Under the pieces are notes generated by a model. It saw nothing but the letters and a program-made list of their open reading frames with translations. It was not told where the DNA came from and made no database searches. A stretch of DNA of 64,000 nucleotides from Nitrospira sp. Its GTDB lineage: Bacteria > Nitrospirota > Nitrospiria > Nitrospirales > Nitrospiraceae. Shown piece by piece: positions 42,944-54,092 of this stretch. Location: NCBI GenBank assembly GCA_009594865.1, contig VOPT01000003.1:1-64000 (forward strand), given 5' to 3'. A program made the position numbers and the translations under genes. Position 1 is the stretch's first letter; each line of letters begins with the position of its first letter.

Positions 42944-43948
42944 TCAGCGGTCGCGAGTCACCATATAATCGGCGGCGATGGACAGGGCGCGCTTGGCGGT
43001 GTTGTTGTGGAACAGGTCGAGATCGCGTTTCGCCGTGGCGACAAACGCGTGCGCCCGTTCCATGGCATAGGCGATGGACCCATACTCCTGCATCAAGGCG
43101 ACGATGCGGCGCAGCTCCTCGTCGGTCAAGGTCCTGGTTTCCATGCGATCTTTGATCAACTGCCGGTCCGGTTCCGAGCAGTGTTGCAAGAGATGCAACA
43201 GCGGCAGCGTCGCTTTGCCTTGCCGAAGGTCCTGCCCCAGTGTTTTGCCCAGATGTTCGCCGTTGGCAGTGTAGTCCAGCGTGTCATCCGCCAGTTGGAA
43301 CGCAATGCCCAGCCGCTGTCCGAAGCGGAACAGCGCCTCCTGTAATTCTTCCGTGGCTCCGCCGACAATCGCGCCGATCTTGCACGAGGCCGCAATCAAC
43401 CCGGCGGTCTTATGCTCGATGATGCGGAGATATTCCGGCTCCGGCATCAGCGGATTGCCGTTGTAATACAGTTGGAGCACTTCGCCTTCAGCCATCTTCC
43501 GGCAGGCTTCGGAGAGTGCTTCGTTGATGCCCTGGTTGCGAAAATCGACGATCTGGCAGATGGCCCGGGAGTAGAGATAATCCCCCACCAGAATGCTGAT
43601 TTGGTTGCCCCAGACCTTGCTCGCGGTACGGCGGCCCCGGCGCAGGTCGGCGTCGTCGACGACGTCGTCGTGCAGCAGGGTGGCCGTATGAATGAATTCG
43701 ACGAGGCTCCCGAGGGCTTGGTGATCCTGGCCGGCGTATCCGCAAAGACGGGCGCTGAGGAGAACGAAGAGGGGACGGACGCGTTTACCGCCGCTGTTCA
43801 GGATATGGGCGGCGACGGTATTGACGAGATCGACGCTGGAATCGAGATTTTTCCGGATCTGTTCCTCGACCCCCTCGAGCTCTTCGCGATACACGTCCCA
43901 GACATCGGCCATGCTGTGGAGCGTGAGGGTGGTCGGTCCGTTCGACAT
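42944..43948 (-). CDS. Polyprenyl diphosphate synthase
   Basis: A 334-residue trans-prenyltransferase that adds isopentenyl units to make the long chain of a quinone side chain. The first Asp-rich motif is LLHDDVVDDADLRRG and the second is FQLADDTLDYTANG; GGKRVRPLFVLLSA and KVWGNQISILVGDYL are conserved. Product chain length cannot be told with confidence. Divergent from gltB across 235 bases. Confidence 0.95.
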   Translation of the reverse strand: MSNGPTTLTLHSMADVWDVYREELEGVEEQIRKNLDSSVDLVNTVAAHILNSGGKRVRPLFVLLSARLCGYAGQDHQALGSLVEFIHTATLLHDDVVDDADLRRGRRTASKVWGNQISILVGDYLYSRAICQIVDFRNQGINEALSEACRKMAEGEVLQLYYNGNPLMPEPEYLRIIEHKTAGLIAASCKIGAIVGGATEELQEALFRFGQRLGIAFQLADDTLDYTANGEHLGKTLGQDLRQGKATLPLLHLLQHCSEPDRQLIKDRMETRTLTDEELRRIVALMQEYGSIAYAMERAHAFVATAKRDLDLFHNNTAKRALSIAADYMVTRDR

Positions 43949-44120
43949 GGGGCGGATAGTAGGGCAGGAAACTCCACTAAGTCAAGCACTGGTCGGACGG
44001 TGTGTGGCTCAGTTTGCACCGCGGTTCTCTTGACAGTTTCACGGCCCATCCAGTAAGGTGACTTCTCGCTGATTTCCCCAACTGAATGGTAGCAGTTACC
44101 GTGGTCGTGCGACAGCTTCA

Positions 44121-44139
44121 ACGTCCCCGAAAGGGGCGT
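44121..44139 (+). promoter_or_regulatory. Hairpin with GAAA loop in the gltB leader
   Basis: ACGtCCCC-GAAA-GGGGCGT folds as four C-G pairs plus three outer pairs with one bulged T, closed by a GNRA-type loop, about 45 bases before gltB. Could be an mRNA leader structure or a weak terminator; there is no T run. Confidence 0.35.
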
Positions 44140-44183
44140 CTGTTCCCCGGTTCATTGCCTGCCTCTAGATGAGAATACGTGCC

Positions 44184-47100
44184 ATGAATGTACCAGGGCT
44201 TCCTCCCAAACAAGGTCTCTATGATCCGCAGCACGAGAAAGACTCGTGCGGAGTCGGATTTGTCGTCGATATCAAGGGCCAGCGCTCCCACCAGATCGTG
44301 CAGCAGGGGCTGCAGGTTTTAGAAAGCCTGACACATCGCGGCGCGCAAGGGTGCGATCCCTGTACCGGAGACGGCGCGGGCATCCTGCTTCAAGTCCCGC
44401 ATGAATTTTTCAAGCGTGCTGCCAAGGACAGCGGTATCAAGCTGCCTGGCGCGGGAGAGTATGGCGTCGGCATGGTGTTTTTGCCGCCCGATGCCGATGC
44501 CAGGGCGCAGTGCGAGACGGTGTTTACTCGCGTGATCAAAGATGCCGGCGCCAAGTTACTCGGCTGGCGCGATGTGCCGGTCAAGAGCGACGCCATTGGA
44601 CCGGTTGCCCGTGGCACTGAGCCGTTCATGCGCCAGGTCTTCATTGCCCGCGGCATTTTCACGGACGAGGAATTCGAACGGCGCTTGTACGTCATCCGCA
44701 AGTGCGTGGAGCGGGCGGTTCGCGAATCCGCCATCGAAGGCCGTGACTATTTCTACATCCCGAGTCTGTCCAGCAGCACCATCGTGTTCAAGGGGCTCCT
44801 GCTCCCGCACCAGATCCCGCAGTATTACCAGGATCTGACCGACAGCAGCCTGACGAGCGCCATGGCGCTCGTCCATTCGCGCTTCAGCACGAATACGTTC
44901 CCCACCTGGCCGTTGGCCCATCCCTATCGCTACATTTGCCACAACGGTGAGATCAATACGTTGAAAGGCAATGTGAACTGGATGCGCGCGCGGCAGGGGC
45001 GGCTAAACTCCGAGCTGTTCGGCGAAGACATGAAGAAGCTCTTTCCGATTGTCTACGAGAATCAGAGCGACTCGGCCAGCTTGGACAATGCTCTGGAATT
45101 CCTGGTCCTGGGCGGACGGTCATTGCCGCACGCCATGATGATGTTGATCCCCGAGCCGTGGGTCGCCAATCCGCAGATGGATTTGGATCGCCGTGGATTC
45201 TACGAGTACCACGCTGCGATGCAGGAGCCGTGGGACGGTCCAGCCGCGGTGTGTTTCACCGACGGCAAAATGATCGGTGCCACACTGGACCGGAACGGGC
45301 TTCGCCCCTGCCGGTACCAGGTGACGACCGATGGATTGGTCGTGCTGGCTTCGGAAGCCGGTGTGTTGCCGATGGATCCGCAGCGCATCCGCCAAAAGGG
45401 ACGGTTGATGCCGGGCCGCATGTTCCTGGTCGATACCGAGCAAGGCCGAATCATCGACGACGAGGAAGTCAAAGCCGATATCGTCCGTCGCAAGCCGTAC
45501 CGGTCCTGGGTGACTGAACATCGCATTTCGTTGGATGAGTTGCCCGATCCCATCAATGTGCCGCAGCCCGATCATCCTACGATCCGGCAGCGCCAGCAGG
45601 CGTTCGGCTATACCATCGAAGAACTGAAGATGGTCATCACCCCTATGGTGGTGGAAGGGCAGGAAGCCATCTCTTCGATGGGCACGGATACGCCGCTTGC
45701 CGTGTTGTCGGAACGGCCGCAGCTTCTCTTCAAATACTTCAAGCAACTCTTTGCGCAGGTCACGAATCCGCCGATCGATCCGATCCGCGAAGAACTCGTG
45801 ATGTCGCTCACCACCAGCATCGGCCCTAAGCCGAACCTGATGGACGAGCATCCGGAATCGGCCCGCCGCATCCGGGTGAAGCAGCCGATTTTGACTAATG
45901 CCGATCTGCACAAGATCCGTGAGATCGCCGATCCGCATTTCAAGAGCAAGACCTTGAAGATGTTGTTCCGCGTGGCGGAAGGGCCGGAAGGTCTGGGGGC
46001 GGCAGTCGATGACTTGTGCAGGCAGGCGTCGCAAGCGATTCGTGAAGGCTACAAGTTCCTCATCCTCAGCGACCGTGGCGTGAATGCGGAATGGGCGCCA
46101 ATCCCGAGTCTCCTCGGAGTCGCCGCGGTGCATCACCATCTGGTCCGCGAATGCACGAGAACGGAAGTGGGTCTGACGGTAGAAACCGGTGAGCCTCGCG
46201 ACGTGCACCATTTCGCCTGCTTGATCGGCTTTGGTGCCGGGACCGTGAATCCCTACTTGGTCTTCGAGTCGCTGGTGGATCTGGAACGCGATGGGTACTT
46301 CCCTGAAGGTCTGGACGCCGCGACCGCCGAAGGCAAGTTCATCAAAGCCATTAACAAGGGCCTTCTCAAGATTTTCTCGAAGATGGGCATCTCCACGGTG
46401 CAATCTTACTGCGGTGCGCAGATCTTCGAGGCGATCGGCCTCAATCATGAATTGATCGACCGGTACTTCACCGGCACGCCGTCACGGATCGAGGGTATCG
46501 GCATCAGGGAAATTGGGGAAGAAACGTTGCGTCGCCACCGGGTGGCCTATGAACCGGTGCCGATCCGGCAGCTGGATTTCGGTGGCGAGATTCACTATCG
46601 GATCCAGGGCGAACACCACAACTGGAATCCCGATACCATCTACAAGTTGCAACACGCGACGAAAAACAACGACCCCAAGACGTTCGCCGAGTTTTCCCAA
46701 TTGGTGAACGATGAAAGCAAACGTCGTTCGAATCTGCGTGGCCTGCTGGAATTCAAGTTTTTGCCGGAACCGATTTCACTCGACGAGGTGGAACCGGCGA
46801 AGGATATTGTGAAGCGCTTTACCACGGGAGCCATGTCGTTCGGCTCCATCAGCAAAGAAGCGCACGAGACGCTGGCGATTGCCATGAACCGGCTGGGCGC
46901 CAAGAGCAACACGGGTGAAGGAGGCGAGGATCCGGAGCGATTCGAGCCGCTCCCGAATGGCGACTCCCGCAACAGCTACATCAAGCAAGTGGCGTCGGCA
47001 CGATTCGGGGTCACCAGCCATTATCTGGTGAATGCGAAAGAACTCCAGATCAAGATGGCGCAGGGCGCGAAGCCCGGCGAAGGCGGTCAGTTGCCAGGCC

Positions 47101-48704
47101 ACAAGGTCGATGAGAACATCGCGAGACTTCGCTATTCCACACCGGGCGTGCAGCTCATTTCACCGCCGCCGCACCATGACATTTATTCCATCGAAGACCT
47201 GGCACAGCTGATCTTCGATCTGAAGAATGCCAACGCCGATGCAGCCGTCTCGGTCAAGCTGGTTTCCGAAGTCGGTGTCGGCACAGTCGCAGCCGGTGTC
47301 GCGAAGGCCCATGCTGATAAGGTCCTCATCAGCGGCGATTCAGGCGGGACCGGCGCCTCTCCGCTCTCCTCCATCAAGTATGCCGGTGTGCCCTGGGAGT
47401 TGGGGTTGGCGGAAACGCATCAAACCCTGGTCCTCAATGATTTGCGCGGCCGGATTCGTGTGGAAACCGACGGTCAGATGAAGACCGGGCGCGATGTGGC
47501 CATTGCGGCGTTATTAGGGGCGGAGGAGTACGGCTTTGCCACGGCGCCGCTCATCATCGAAGGCTGCATCATGATGCGGAAGTGCCACCTCAATACGTGT
47601 CCCGTCGGCATTGCGACTCAGGATCCCGTCTTGCGCAAGAAGTTTACCGGTCAGCCGGAACATGTCGTCAATTTCTTCTTCTTCATCGCCGAAGAGTTGC
47701 GGCAGATCATGGCGAAGCTGGGCTTCCGCACTATCAATGAAATGGTGGGGCGCGTTGACAAACTCAAGATTCACAAAGCCGTGGAACATTGGAAGGCTAA
47801 GGGCCTTGATCTCGCGCCGCTGCTCAAGATGCCCGAAGTCGGTCCTGAAGTGCCGCGGTATTGTGTGCAGAAGCAGGATCACGGCATCGCCGAGATTTTG
47901 GACCGCACGCTCATCGAACAATGTGCCTCCGCGATCGATCGTGGACAAAAAGTCACGCTCGAACTGCCGATCCGGAATTTGAACCGGACCGTGGGCACGA
48001 TGTTGTCGAGTCAGGTGTCCAAAAAATACGGTCAGGACGGACTGCCTGCCGACACGATCACGATCAAGTTCAACGGATCGGCCGGCCAGTCGTTCGGGGC
48101 GTTTCTCACGCGCGGCATTACGCTGATTCTCGAAGGCGAGTCCAACGACTATATCGGCAAAGGCCTGTCGGGCGGCAAGATCATTGTCTTCCCGCCGAAG
48201 AACGCGATTTACACACCGGAAGAAACCATTCTCGTCGGCAACACGTCGTTGTATGGCGGCACGCAGGGTGAAGCCTATTTTTACGGCATGGCCGGCGAGC
48301 GCTTCGCGGTACGGAACAGCGGCGTGCGCGCCGTCGTCGAAGGAACCGGCGATCACGGCTGCGAATATATGACCGGCGGGGTCGTAGCAGTCTTGGGCCG
48401 GACCGGCAGGAATTTCGCCGCAGGCATGTCGGGTGGAGTGGCCTTCGTCTTGAACGAGTTGGATAAGTTCCAGTCCCGATGCAACTTGGGCATGGTGGAG
48501 TTGGAGCCGGTCGTCAGCGATGAGGACAAGCGGCTGTTGCACGACATGATCACGTCGCACTTCCTCTATACCGGCAGCCGGAATGCCAAGCGTATTCTGG
48601 ATGGGTGGGAAGCGATCCTCCCTAAGTTCGTGAAGGTGATGCCGATTGATTACAAACGTGTGCTGGCTGAGCGCAAGGCCGCCGCAGCGAAAGCAGTCAA
48701 GTAA
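44184..48704 (+). CDS. gltB: Glutamate synthase large subunit
   Basis: A 1506-residue subunit. The catalytic Cys22 in KDSCGVGFV would be exposed by removal of a 21-residue propeptide, normal for GltB. Glutaminase domain to about 410; central domain; FMN/synthase domain with [29 protein letters not shown] and the 3Fe-4S motif [15 protein letters not shown]; then the C-terminal GXGXG beta-helix ([24 protein letters not shown]). Converts glutamine and 2-oxoglutarate to two glutamates. ATG at 44184 is chosen over 44169 by family N-terminus. The gltD gene follows. Confidence 0.97.
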   Translation: MNVPGLPPKQGLYDPQHEKDSCGVGFVVDIKGQRSHQIVQQGLQVLESLTHRGAQGCDPCTGDGAGILLQVPHEFFKRAAKDSGIKLPGAGEYGVGMVFLPPDADARAQCETVFTRVIKDAGAKLLGWRDVPVKSDAIGPVARGTEPFMRQVFIARGIFTDEEFERRLYVIRKCVERAVRESAIEGRDYFYIPSLSSSTIVFKGLLLPHQIPQYYQDLTDSSLTSAMALVHSRFSTNTFPTWPLAHPYRYICHNGEINTLKGNVNWMRARQGRLNSELFGEDMKKLFPIVYENQSDSASLDNALEFLVLGGRSLPHAMMMLIPEPWVANPQMDLDRRGFYEYHAAMQEPWDGPAAVCFTDGKMIGATLDRNGLRPCRYQVTTDGLVVLASEAGVLPMDPQRIRQKGRLMPGRMFLVDTEQGRIIDDEEVKADIVRRKPYRSWVTEHRISLDELPDPINVPQPDHPTIRQRQQAFGYTIEELKMVITPMVVEGQEAISSMGTDTPLAVLSERPQLLFKYFKQLFAQVTNPPIDPIREELVMSLTTSIGPKPNLMDEHPESARRIRVKQPILTNADLHKIREIADPHFKSKTLKMLFRVAEGPEGLGAAVDDLCRQASQAIREGYKFLILSDRGVNAEWAPIPSLLGVAAVHHHLVRECTRTEVGLTVETGEPRDVHHFACLIGFGAGTVNPYLVFESLVDLERDGYFPEGLDAATAEGKFIKAINKGLLKIFSKMGISTVQSYCGAQIFEAIGLNHELIDRYFTGTPSRIEGIGIREIGEETLRRHRVAYEPVPIRQLDFGGEIHYRIQGEHHNWNPDTIYKLQHATKNNDPKTFAEFSQLVNDESKRRSNLRGLLEFKFLPEPISLDEVEPAKDIVKRFTTGAMSFGSISKEAHETLAIAMNRLGAKSNTGEGGEDPERFEPLPNGDSRNSYIKQVASARFGVTSHYLVNAKELQIKMAQGAKPGEGGQLPGHKVDENIARLRYSTPGVQLISPPPHHDIYSIEDLAQLIFDLKNANADAAVSVKLVSEVGVGTVAAGVAKAHADKVLISGDSGGTGASPLSSIKYAGVPWELGLAETHQTLVLNDLRGRIRVETDGQMKTGRDVAIAALLGAEEYGFATAPLIIEGCIMMRKCHLNTCPVGIATQDPVLRKKFTGQPEHVVNFFFFIAEELRQIMAKLGFRTINEMVGRVDKLKIHKAVEHWKAKGLDLAPLLKMPEVGPEVPRYCVQKQDHGIAEILDRTLIEQCASAIDRGQKVTLELPIRNLNRTVGTMLSSQVSKKYGQDGLPADTITIKFNGSAGQSFGAFLTRGITLILEGESNDYIGKGLSGGKIIVFPPKNAIYTPEETILVGNTSLYGGTQGEAYFYGMAGERFAVRNSGVRAVVEGTGDHGCEYMTGGVVAVLGRTGRNFAAGMSGGVAFVLNELDKFQSRCNLGMVELEPVVSDEDKRLLHDMITSHFLYTGSRNAKRILDGWEAILPKFVKVMPIDYKRVLAERKAAAAKAVK

Positions 48705-48705
48705 C

Positions 48706-48776
48706 CGTGAAACGTGAAGCGTTACTCGTGAAGCGCCATGCGAGATACGAGAGACGAACGACGAGATACGAGTAGG
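48706..48776. repeat. Repeat-rich gltB-gltD spacer
   Basis: The 74-base gap is nearly all made of CGTGAAGCG-like units on the left (GTGAAACGTGAAGCG, CTCGTGAAGCG) and CGAGATACGAG units on the right (twice). These are the same words as at 39781-39932 and 6170-6195. It may pair into a hairpin between the two cistrons. Confidence 0.65.
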
Positions 48777-48778
48777 AC

Positions 48779-50212
48779 ATGGGTGATCCAAAGGGCTTTC
48801 TGAAATACGCGCGTGAGGGACCAAAGCGGAAACCGGTCGAGTTGCGTGTGCTCGACTGGAAAGAAATGTACGAGCCCATCCCTGAGGAGAAGCTCAAGGT
48901 TCAAGGCGCGCGCTGCATGGATTGCGGTGTGCCATTTTGCCAAGGCAATACCGGCTGTCCCGTCGTCAATTTGATTCCCGAATGGAACGATCTCGTCTAT
49001 CGCGGTCGCTGGAAAGACGCGCTGAAGGCGTTGCACACTACGAACAATTTTCCGGAATTCACCGGTCGTCTCTGTCCCGCGCCCTGCGAAGGCGCCTGCG
49101 TGCTCGGCATCAACAGCGACCCGGTCTCGATCCGCGTGCTCGAGTGGAACATTATTGATCGCGGCTTCAACGAAGGATTGGTCGAGCCGGCCTTGCCGGT
49201 GACAAAGACCGGCAAGACGGTCGCCATTATCGGATCAGGTCCTGCCGGTCTGGCCGCTGCGCAACAGCTCGCGCGCGCGGGGCATAGCGTCACCGTGTTC
49301 GAGAAGGCTGATCGTATCGGCGGCTTGCTGCGGTACGGCATCCCTGATTTCAAGATGGAGAAGTGGGTCATCGATCGGCGGCTGGAACAGATGAAGGCCG
49401 AAGGGGTGGAGTTCAAAACCGGCGTCACCGTGGGGCAAGACATCACCGGCGAACAGCTACGCCAGGAATTCGATGCAGTGGGGCTGACGATGGGCGCGGA
49501 AATGGCGCGCGATCTGCCCGTGCCGGGTCGTGAACTCAAGGGCATCCACTTCGCCATGGAATATCTCACGCAGCAGAATAAACGAACGGCAGGGATCTCC
49601 GTCTCCGAAGAACCGATTACCGCCAAGGGCAAGCGAGTGGTGATCATCGGCGGCGGCGACACCGGGTCTGACTGTTTGGGGACCGCGCATCGACAGGGCT
49701 GCAGCGAAGCGCATCAGTTTGAAGTGTTGCCGGAGCCGCCTCCGTCCCGAGCGAGTTCGACGCCATGGCCGCTCTGGCCGATGCAGCTTCGTACGTCGCA
49801 TGCGCACGAAGAAGGCTGTGATCGTCAATGGAGCGTGTCCACCACCAAGTTCACCGGTCACAACGGTCATGTAACCAAACTGCATGCCAACCGGGTCAAG
49901 TTCGAGGGCGGCAAGTTCGTGCCGATTCCGAATACGGACTTCGAGTTGGATGCGGATCTCGTGCTCCTCGCCATGGGCTTCACGGGCCCGGTCAGAAACG
50001 GCTTTCTCGACAGTCTCGGCGTCAATTACGATGCGCGTGGCTGCGTGACCGTCAACGAACAGTTCATGACCAACCTCGACGGCGTGTTTGCCGGCGGCGA
50101 TACCAAGCGCGGCGCGTCTCTCATCGTCTGGGCCATCGCCGAAGGGCGCAAGATGGCGACGGGGATTAATCAGTACCTCGAAGCGGGCAAATCCGCGAAG
50201 ACAGGCCGCTGA
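48779..50212 (+). CDS. gltD: Glutamate synthase small subunit
   Basis: A 477-residue FAD/NADPH and 4Fe-4S protein that feeds electrons to GltB. Cysteine clusters CMDCGVPFCQGNTGCPV and GRLCPAPCEGACVLG bind the Fe-S centres. FAD motif AIIGSGPAGLAAAQQLARAG and NADPH motif VVIIGGGDTGSDCLGTA follow, with FAGGDTKRGASLIVWAIAEG at the end. Only 74 bases after gltB, closed by a terminator at 50242. Confidence 0.96.
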   Translation: MGDPKGFLKYAREGPKRKPVELRVLDWKEMYEPIPEEKLKVQGARCMDCGVPFCQGNTGCPVVNLIPEWNDLVYRGRWKDALKALHTTNNFPEFTGRLCPAPCEGACVLGINSDPVSIRVLEWNIIDRGFNEGLVEPALPVTKTGKTVAIIGSGPAGLAAAQQLARAGHSVTVFEKADRIGGLLRYGIPDFKMEKWVIDRRLEQMKAEGVEFKTGVTVGQDITGEQLRQEFDAVGLTMGAEMARDLPVPGRELKGIHFAMEYLTQQNKRTAGISVSEEPITAKGKRVVIIGGGDTGSDCLGTAHRQGCSEAHQFEVLPEPPPSRASSTPWPLWPMQLRTSHAHEEGCDRQWSVSTTKFTGHNGHVTKLHANRVKFEGGKFVPIPNTDFELDADLVLLAMGFTGPVRNGFLDSLGVNYDARGCVTVNEQFMTNLDGVFAGGDTKRGASLIVWAIAEGRKMATGINQYLEAGKSAKTGR

Positions 50213-50241
50213 CAAAGGTTTTTTCTCACCCGCGTGCCCCA

Positions 50242-50263
50242 GCCCGCCGAGACGGGCGCTTTT
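50242..50263 (+). terminator. Rho-independent terminator of gltBD
   Basis: GCCCG-ccgaga-CGGGC followed by GCTTTTC; the stem is short but GC-only, 30 bases after the gltD stop. The rest of the 332-base gap to 50545 shows no recognisable gene or repeat. Confidence 0.65.
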
Positions 50264-50544
50264 CACCAAGCATCGTTCACGTTTCTCCCAACTCCGCAAC
50301 GTATCGAAACAGTAGGCCTCGGACGGTCGCTCGCTACGGCGTAGCTGGAGCGACCTGTGCTGCACAAAGATCCTTCGTCGGCCCCAATCCGGCTGCTAAT
50401 TCTCCCTTGATCCGCTAGAATGGCACCGGGTCGGTCGTGGAATTATTCTTCAACTTTAGGATGGGTAAATGTCCTCGACATAGACCGCAAGCCATCTCAA
50501 TTTTCGAATGTGGGCAGTCCCAATAACAAAGGAATGATGTAGCC

Positions 50545-50982
50545 ATGTCTCAAGCCCAGTATCCCCGCAGTCCCAAATCACTCCTCGGCGGCATCGCGCA
50601 TCTCGGGCGCTTCATGGATAAAGTGCGCATGCGCCATGCCGGCAAGATTCAGGATTACAACTACATCACGGTTGGATTCGATAAGTATCTGATCGATTTT
50701 TTACAGATCGATCCCAAGGCGTTCGAGCAGCAAGTGCTGAAGGGCGAGAGTGATGAGCAGCTACTAAGTTGGGTCAAAGCGCACGGTCGCAAGCATTCCG
50801 ATGAGGAGATCGCACAATGGTCGACGGGGCTTCTGGCCGGCGGCCCGAAGGACGAGGCGGCGAAGCAGCGGTTTCAGGGACGGGTGCAGGACATCGCCAC
50901 CAAGCGAGGTGTTCCGCTGGCCTCGGTACCGCCTGTGACGACCTGGGCGGATGTCATCGAACTGGACGAAGAACGAATGTAA
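50545..50982 (+). CDS. DUF5069 family protein
   Basis: A 145-residue soluble protein matching the DUF5069 pattern: YPRSPKSLLGGIAHLGRFMD, DYNYITVGFDKYLIDFLQID, and a helical C-terminal half with TTWADVIELDEERM. No function is known for the family. Confidence 0.9.
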   Translation: MSQAQYPRSPKSLLGGIAHLGRFMDKVRMRHAGKIQDYNYITVGFDKYLIDFLQIDPKAFEQQVLKGESDEQLLSWVKAHGRKHSDEEIAQWSTGLLAGGPKDEAAKQRFQGRVQDIATKRGVPLASVPPVTTWADVIELDEERM

Positions 50983-51009
50983 CCTTGCGACCCGGTATGG
51001 GAGCGATCA

Positions 51010-51669
51010 CTAGCGTACCTCAGTCCATCCCGTGGATTGTGATTTGAAGATCACGGTGCGGGATGTGGTGCGGACGACCATGCCGTTCTGGCTGCCTTCG
51101 ACGGTGAGCACTTGCTCATTCGGCGTCCAATCGATCGTGAAGAAGCCACCGGTATAGGTGGAAAATCCCAGTGCCCGTTCGTTGGTGATGGCGACTGCCA
51201 CATGCCCATGGCCGCGAAGTTGGGAGACGGTCTCATTCGGCCCCAACGAAACGGTTGTCCAGTGCCCGCGCGTTTCCTGGAATCCAAACACCTGCTGATT
51301 GCTGTGTGCCAGAATCAAAAACGGCAGCACGTGATGCCGCCCGATCCGTTCTTCCACTCCAATCGAGACTTCCCGCCATTGCCGCAGGCCGGCAGAAAAT
51401 CCTAACAACCTGTTCGACGTCTGGACGAATCCTGTGTGCCCCCGTGCTGCGGAACTGATGACTGATTCATTAGGCTTCAACGATTCTTCAATGCCGCCTC
51501 CTGCAGCTGACCAGGCAATGACTTTGCCGCCGGTTGGCGTGATGGTTACCTGGCTGCCGCCGCCCTGACCGCGCGATGGTACTGCAGTCGCCAACAGGCT
51601 TGCGGCCGACACGATGACGACGAGCGACAATAGCAGGCTGGGTCGATGCAAGAGGGTAGCTCCAATCAT
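51010..51669 (-). CDS. Exported hypothetical protein, beta-rich
   Basis: A 219-residue protein with a signal peptide (about residues 11-34, ending VPSRG-QG). The mature part shows repeating short beta units of about 40 residues: SAARGHTGFVQTSNRLLGFS, RIGRHHVLPFLILAHSNQQV, QLRGHGHVAVAITNERALGF, pointing to a beta-propeller-like or repeat fold. No family recognised. Confidence 0.75.
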   Translation of the reverse strand: MIGATLLHRPSLLLSLVVIVSAASLLATAVPSRGQGGGSQVTITPTGGKVIAWSAAGGGIEESLKPNESVISSAARGHTGFVQTSNRLLGFSAGLRQWREVSIGVEERIGRHHVLPFLILAHSNQQVFGFQETRGHWTTVSLGPNETVSQLRGHGHVAVAITNERALGFSTYTGGFFTIDWTPNEQVLTVEGSQNGMVVRTTSRTVIFKSQSTGWTEVR

Positions 51670-51811
51670 TGAAGCGTTACCCTAACACATCGTCATGCAT
51701 AAGCGAAGATTGAGACTCACGCAGGGTGGCTGAGGTCAGCAGTGCAGGAGAACGAAGAATAGGCGGGACCTTGCGACCTCGCCGCTGGCCCCGCCTGTTA
51801 CCGTTGGTTAC

Positions 51812-52303
51812 TTAGGCTCTCGGTTTGACATTGAGCACGACAATATCCAGGACGATATGTTTTCCGGCTAGAGGGTGATTGAAGTCGACCACAGCCGACT
51901 CATCCGAGAGTGATACAACGGTAAATGGCCGGCCTTCAGCAGTCGTGGCCATATCCCCTCGAGCAATGGTTTGCGGCAACTGAGCGCGCGGAACGGTCAT
52001 CTTCTTCCCAGCATCGTATTGTCCGAAGGCATGATCCGCGTCAAGCTCAACTCGTTTCGTATCGCCTGAATGCAGACCCACAAGAGCCTGCTCCAACCCC
52101 GGAAGGAGTTGTTTTGCGCCATGGGTGTACTCGCTGGTGTGAGGAGGGATCATCACATGATCGTTGGGCAGGGTGATGGTCATTTGCAGTGTCACTTGTG
52201 AGCCTTCTTGGATGGATGGTGTGCCTGTTTGGGCATGAAGAGGACGGCTCAGCAGCACCATGACGCACAGGATCATCAAGCCGGCGAGCGATACGCGTGT
52301 CAT
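51812..52303 (-). CDS. Exported FKBP-type peptidyl-prolyl isomerase (SlyD-like)
   Basis: A 163-residue protein. A signal peptide ends near PLHAQ-TG. The FKBP domain with an inserted flap follows the SlyD pattern: YTHGAKQLLPGLEQALVGLH, DADHAFGQYDAGKKM and VVDFNHPLAGKHIVLDIVVL. SlyD proteins are usually cytoplasmic; here the signal peptide indicates a periplasmic folding role. It lacks the His-rich tail. Confidence 0.9.
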   Translation of the reverse strand: MTRVSLAGLMILCVMVLLSRPLHAQTGTPSIQEGSQVTLQMTITLPNDHVMIPPHTSEYTHGAKQLLPGLEQALVGLHSGDTKRVELDADHAFGQYDAGKKMTVPRAQLPQTIARGDMATTAEGRPFTVVSLSDESAVVDFNHPLAGKHIVLDIVVLNVKPRA

Positions 52304-52359
52304 AGGTACCTCGTCTGTCGTTAGAAGTAGAATACAAGATCATCGACTGACGATTGCGT

Positions 52360-52641
52360 TTACTGTGAGTCGATCTTCACAATTTTGGTCACACGGTTGT
52401 CGAAGTCAATTTCCAGGCTGCACGTATCGCCTTTGTGCAGGCCGTTGAGCATATCCGCAGAAAGGGCGGCCAGCGTCCAGACTTCTCCTTCCGCGGTTTT
52501 GAATGTGAGACTCCGGCTCGCTTGATCAACGGCTTCGACCTTCACGCGGGTGTACGTCAACGAAGCCTGGCTCTCCAGGGGCGCAACGATGGGGAGGGCC
52601 AGCACAGACAGGAGACTACCGATCAAGATGAATGATTTCAT
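52360..52641 (-). CDS. Small exported hypothetical protein
   Basis: A 93-residue protein with AGGAGG before the ATG at 52641. Signal peptide to about SQA-SL, then a small beta-rich domain (YTRVKVEAVDQASRSLTFKT, CSLEIDFDNRVTKIVKIDSQ), OB-like in pattern. No family recognised. Lies 56 bases upstream of the FKBP gene on the same strand. Confidence 0.8.
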   Translation of the reverse strand: MKSFILIGSLLSVLALPIVAPLESQASLTYTRVKVEAVDQASRSLTFKTAEGEVWTLAALSADMLNGLHKGDTCSLEIDFDNRVTKIVKIDSQ

Positions 52642-52853
52642 GATGTCATCCTCCTCGCGACAAAGGCAGGTGAACAGTGACTCACCACTTTCAAAGCGCG
52701 GGCCTGGATTGCCACGCAGTGCCTGCGATAGGGAGTCATCATGTTTTCGCGGGGTAACGTCGCGGTCGATTGAGGGAGGGTGGCCGGGCTGGCGCGCAAG
52801 TTGTCCCGGAGGGACATATTGTCCCGTCCTCACAGCATGGAATGGCGGAGTAA

Positions 52854-54092
52854 ATGTCGCAGGATGATGCATCGCACACCGGTTCGAGTTCGCGTGGAAT
52901 AACCGTCGCGTTGGCCTTGTCCGCAATCATCACGCTGCCACTGTTGGGCCCCTGGCTCGAGGGACGATCGCTTCGACCCTATCTCGAATTTCCGCCGCTC
53001 AGCACTGGTATGGTCACGCCCGTACCATTTTCCTGGCCGATCTTCATCGGTCTCTCCATGCTGATCGTCGGTCTGCTTGCGCCATTCATTATGCGCGTGG
53101 CGCGAACGAACGGTGAAAGTATATCGGTGAGAAGAACGCAGGGGCGCGCGTCATATGCCACCGTTCGTCGGCAGGGCGTGTTACCACCGGCCTTCCCCTG
53201 GTGGGGATGGGCGGCTGCCGCATGGACCCTCTGTGTGTGGTTCTTGGCCTGGACGCGCTTCGATTGGATGCAGCCGTGGCAACCTCATACATTCACTCCG
53301 CTCTGGCTGGGCTATATTGTCCTCATCAATGCCTTGACGTACGGCACCACCGGCCGATGCATGTTGGTCCATCGTTCACGGTATCTCTTGTCTCTTTTCC
53401 CGCTCAGCGCGTGCTTCTGGTGGCTCTTCGAATATCTCAATCGATTTGTGCAGAATTGGTACTACGTAGGTGGCGGAACCTTAACGACATGGGAATACCT
53501 GTTTCGCGCGACGCTTCCGTTTGCGACGGTCTTGCCGGCCGTCCTCAGCACGGCTGAATGGCTCACGGCGTGCCCGCGCCTCTCGGCGGGATTGGATCAT
53601 TTTGTCACGATCAATCTCTCCGGTCGGCGCACAGGGGGATGGATCCTATTCTGCGGCGCTGCGGCCGGCCTCCTCGGCATCGGTCTGTGGCCGGCCTATC
53701 TGTTTCCGCTCGTGTGGGTGGCGCCGCTGCTGGTCATCACGGCGCTGCAGCTGATTCGCGACGAGCCGACGATCTTCAGCGAGACGGCGCATGGTGATTG
53801 GCGAGCGCTGTGGGCGGTGGCGCTGGCAGCGTTGATCTGCGGATGGTTCTGGGAGATGTGGAATTTCTATAGTTTGGCCCATTGGCAATACGCCGTACCC
53901 TTTGTGCAGGGCGTGACCCTGTTCCATATGCCGTTGCTGGGGTATGCCGGATATCTGCCCTTCGGCCTGGAGTGTTTGGCCGTGGCCGACTTGTGTCTCG
54001 CAAGGAAGTTTGCAGGAGGCGTGGCGTATTATCGTGCGGGTGAGCCAGGTACGGATTTCGCGCAACGGAACCCTACCGTTGCAGAACGCTGA
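52854..54092 (+). CDS. Polytopic membrane protein of unknown function
   Basis: A 412-residue protein with about nine hydrophobic helices, many aromatic residues and a WWGWAAAAWTLCVWFLAW stretch. No known motif is recognised. Its 3' end overlaps the convergent SUMF1-like gene by 64 bases. Start at 52854 has GGAG three bases upstream, close but usable. Confidence 0.8.
   Translation: MSQDDASHTGSSSRGITVALALSAIITLPLLGPWLEGRSLRPYLEFPPLSTGMVTPVPFSWPIFIGLSMLIVGLLAPFIMRVARTNGESISVRRTQGRASYATVRRQGVLPPAFPWWGWAAAAWTLCVWFLAWTRFDWMQPWQPHTFTPLWLGYIVLINALTYGTTGRCMLVHRSRYLLSLFPLSACFWWLFEYLNRFVQNWYYVGGGTLTTWEYLFRATLPFATVLPAVLSTAEWLTACPRLSAGLDHFVTINLSGRRTGGWILFCGAAAGLLGIGLWPAYLFPLVWVAPLLVITALQLIRDEPTIFSETAHGDWRALWAVALAALICGWFWEMWNFYSLAHWQYAVPFVQGVTLFHMPLLGYAGYLPFGLECLAVADLCLARKFAGGVAYYRAGEPGTDFAQRNPTVAER

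Noticed and set aside
45120..48824. Two long minus-strand frames (442 and 436 codons) opposite gltB
   Set aside because: They mirror gltB codons, lack ribosome binding sites and domains.
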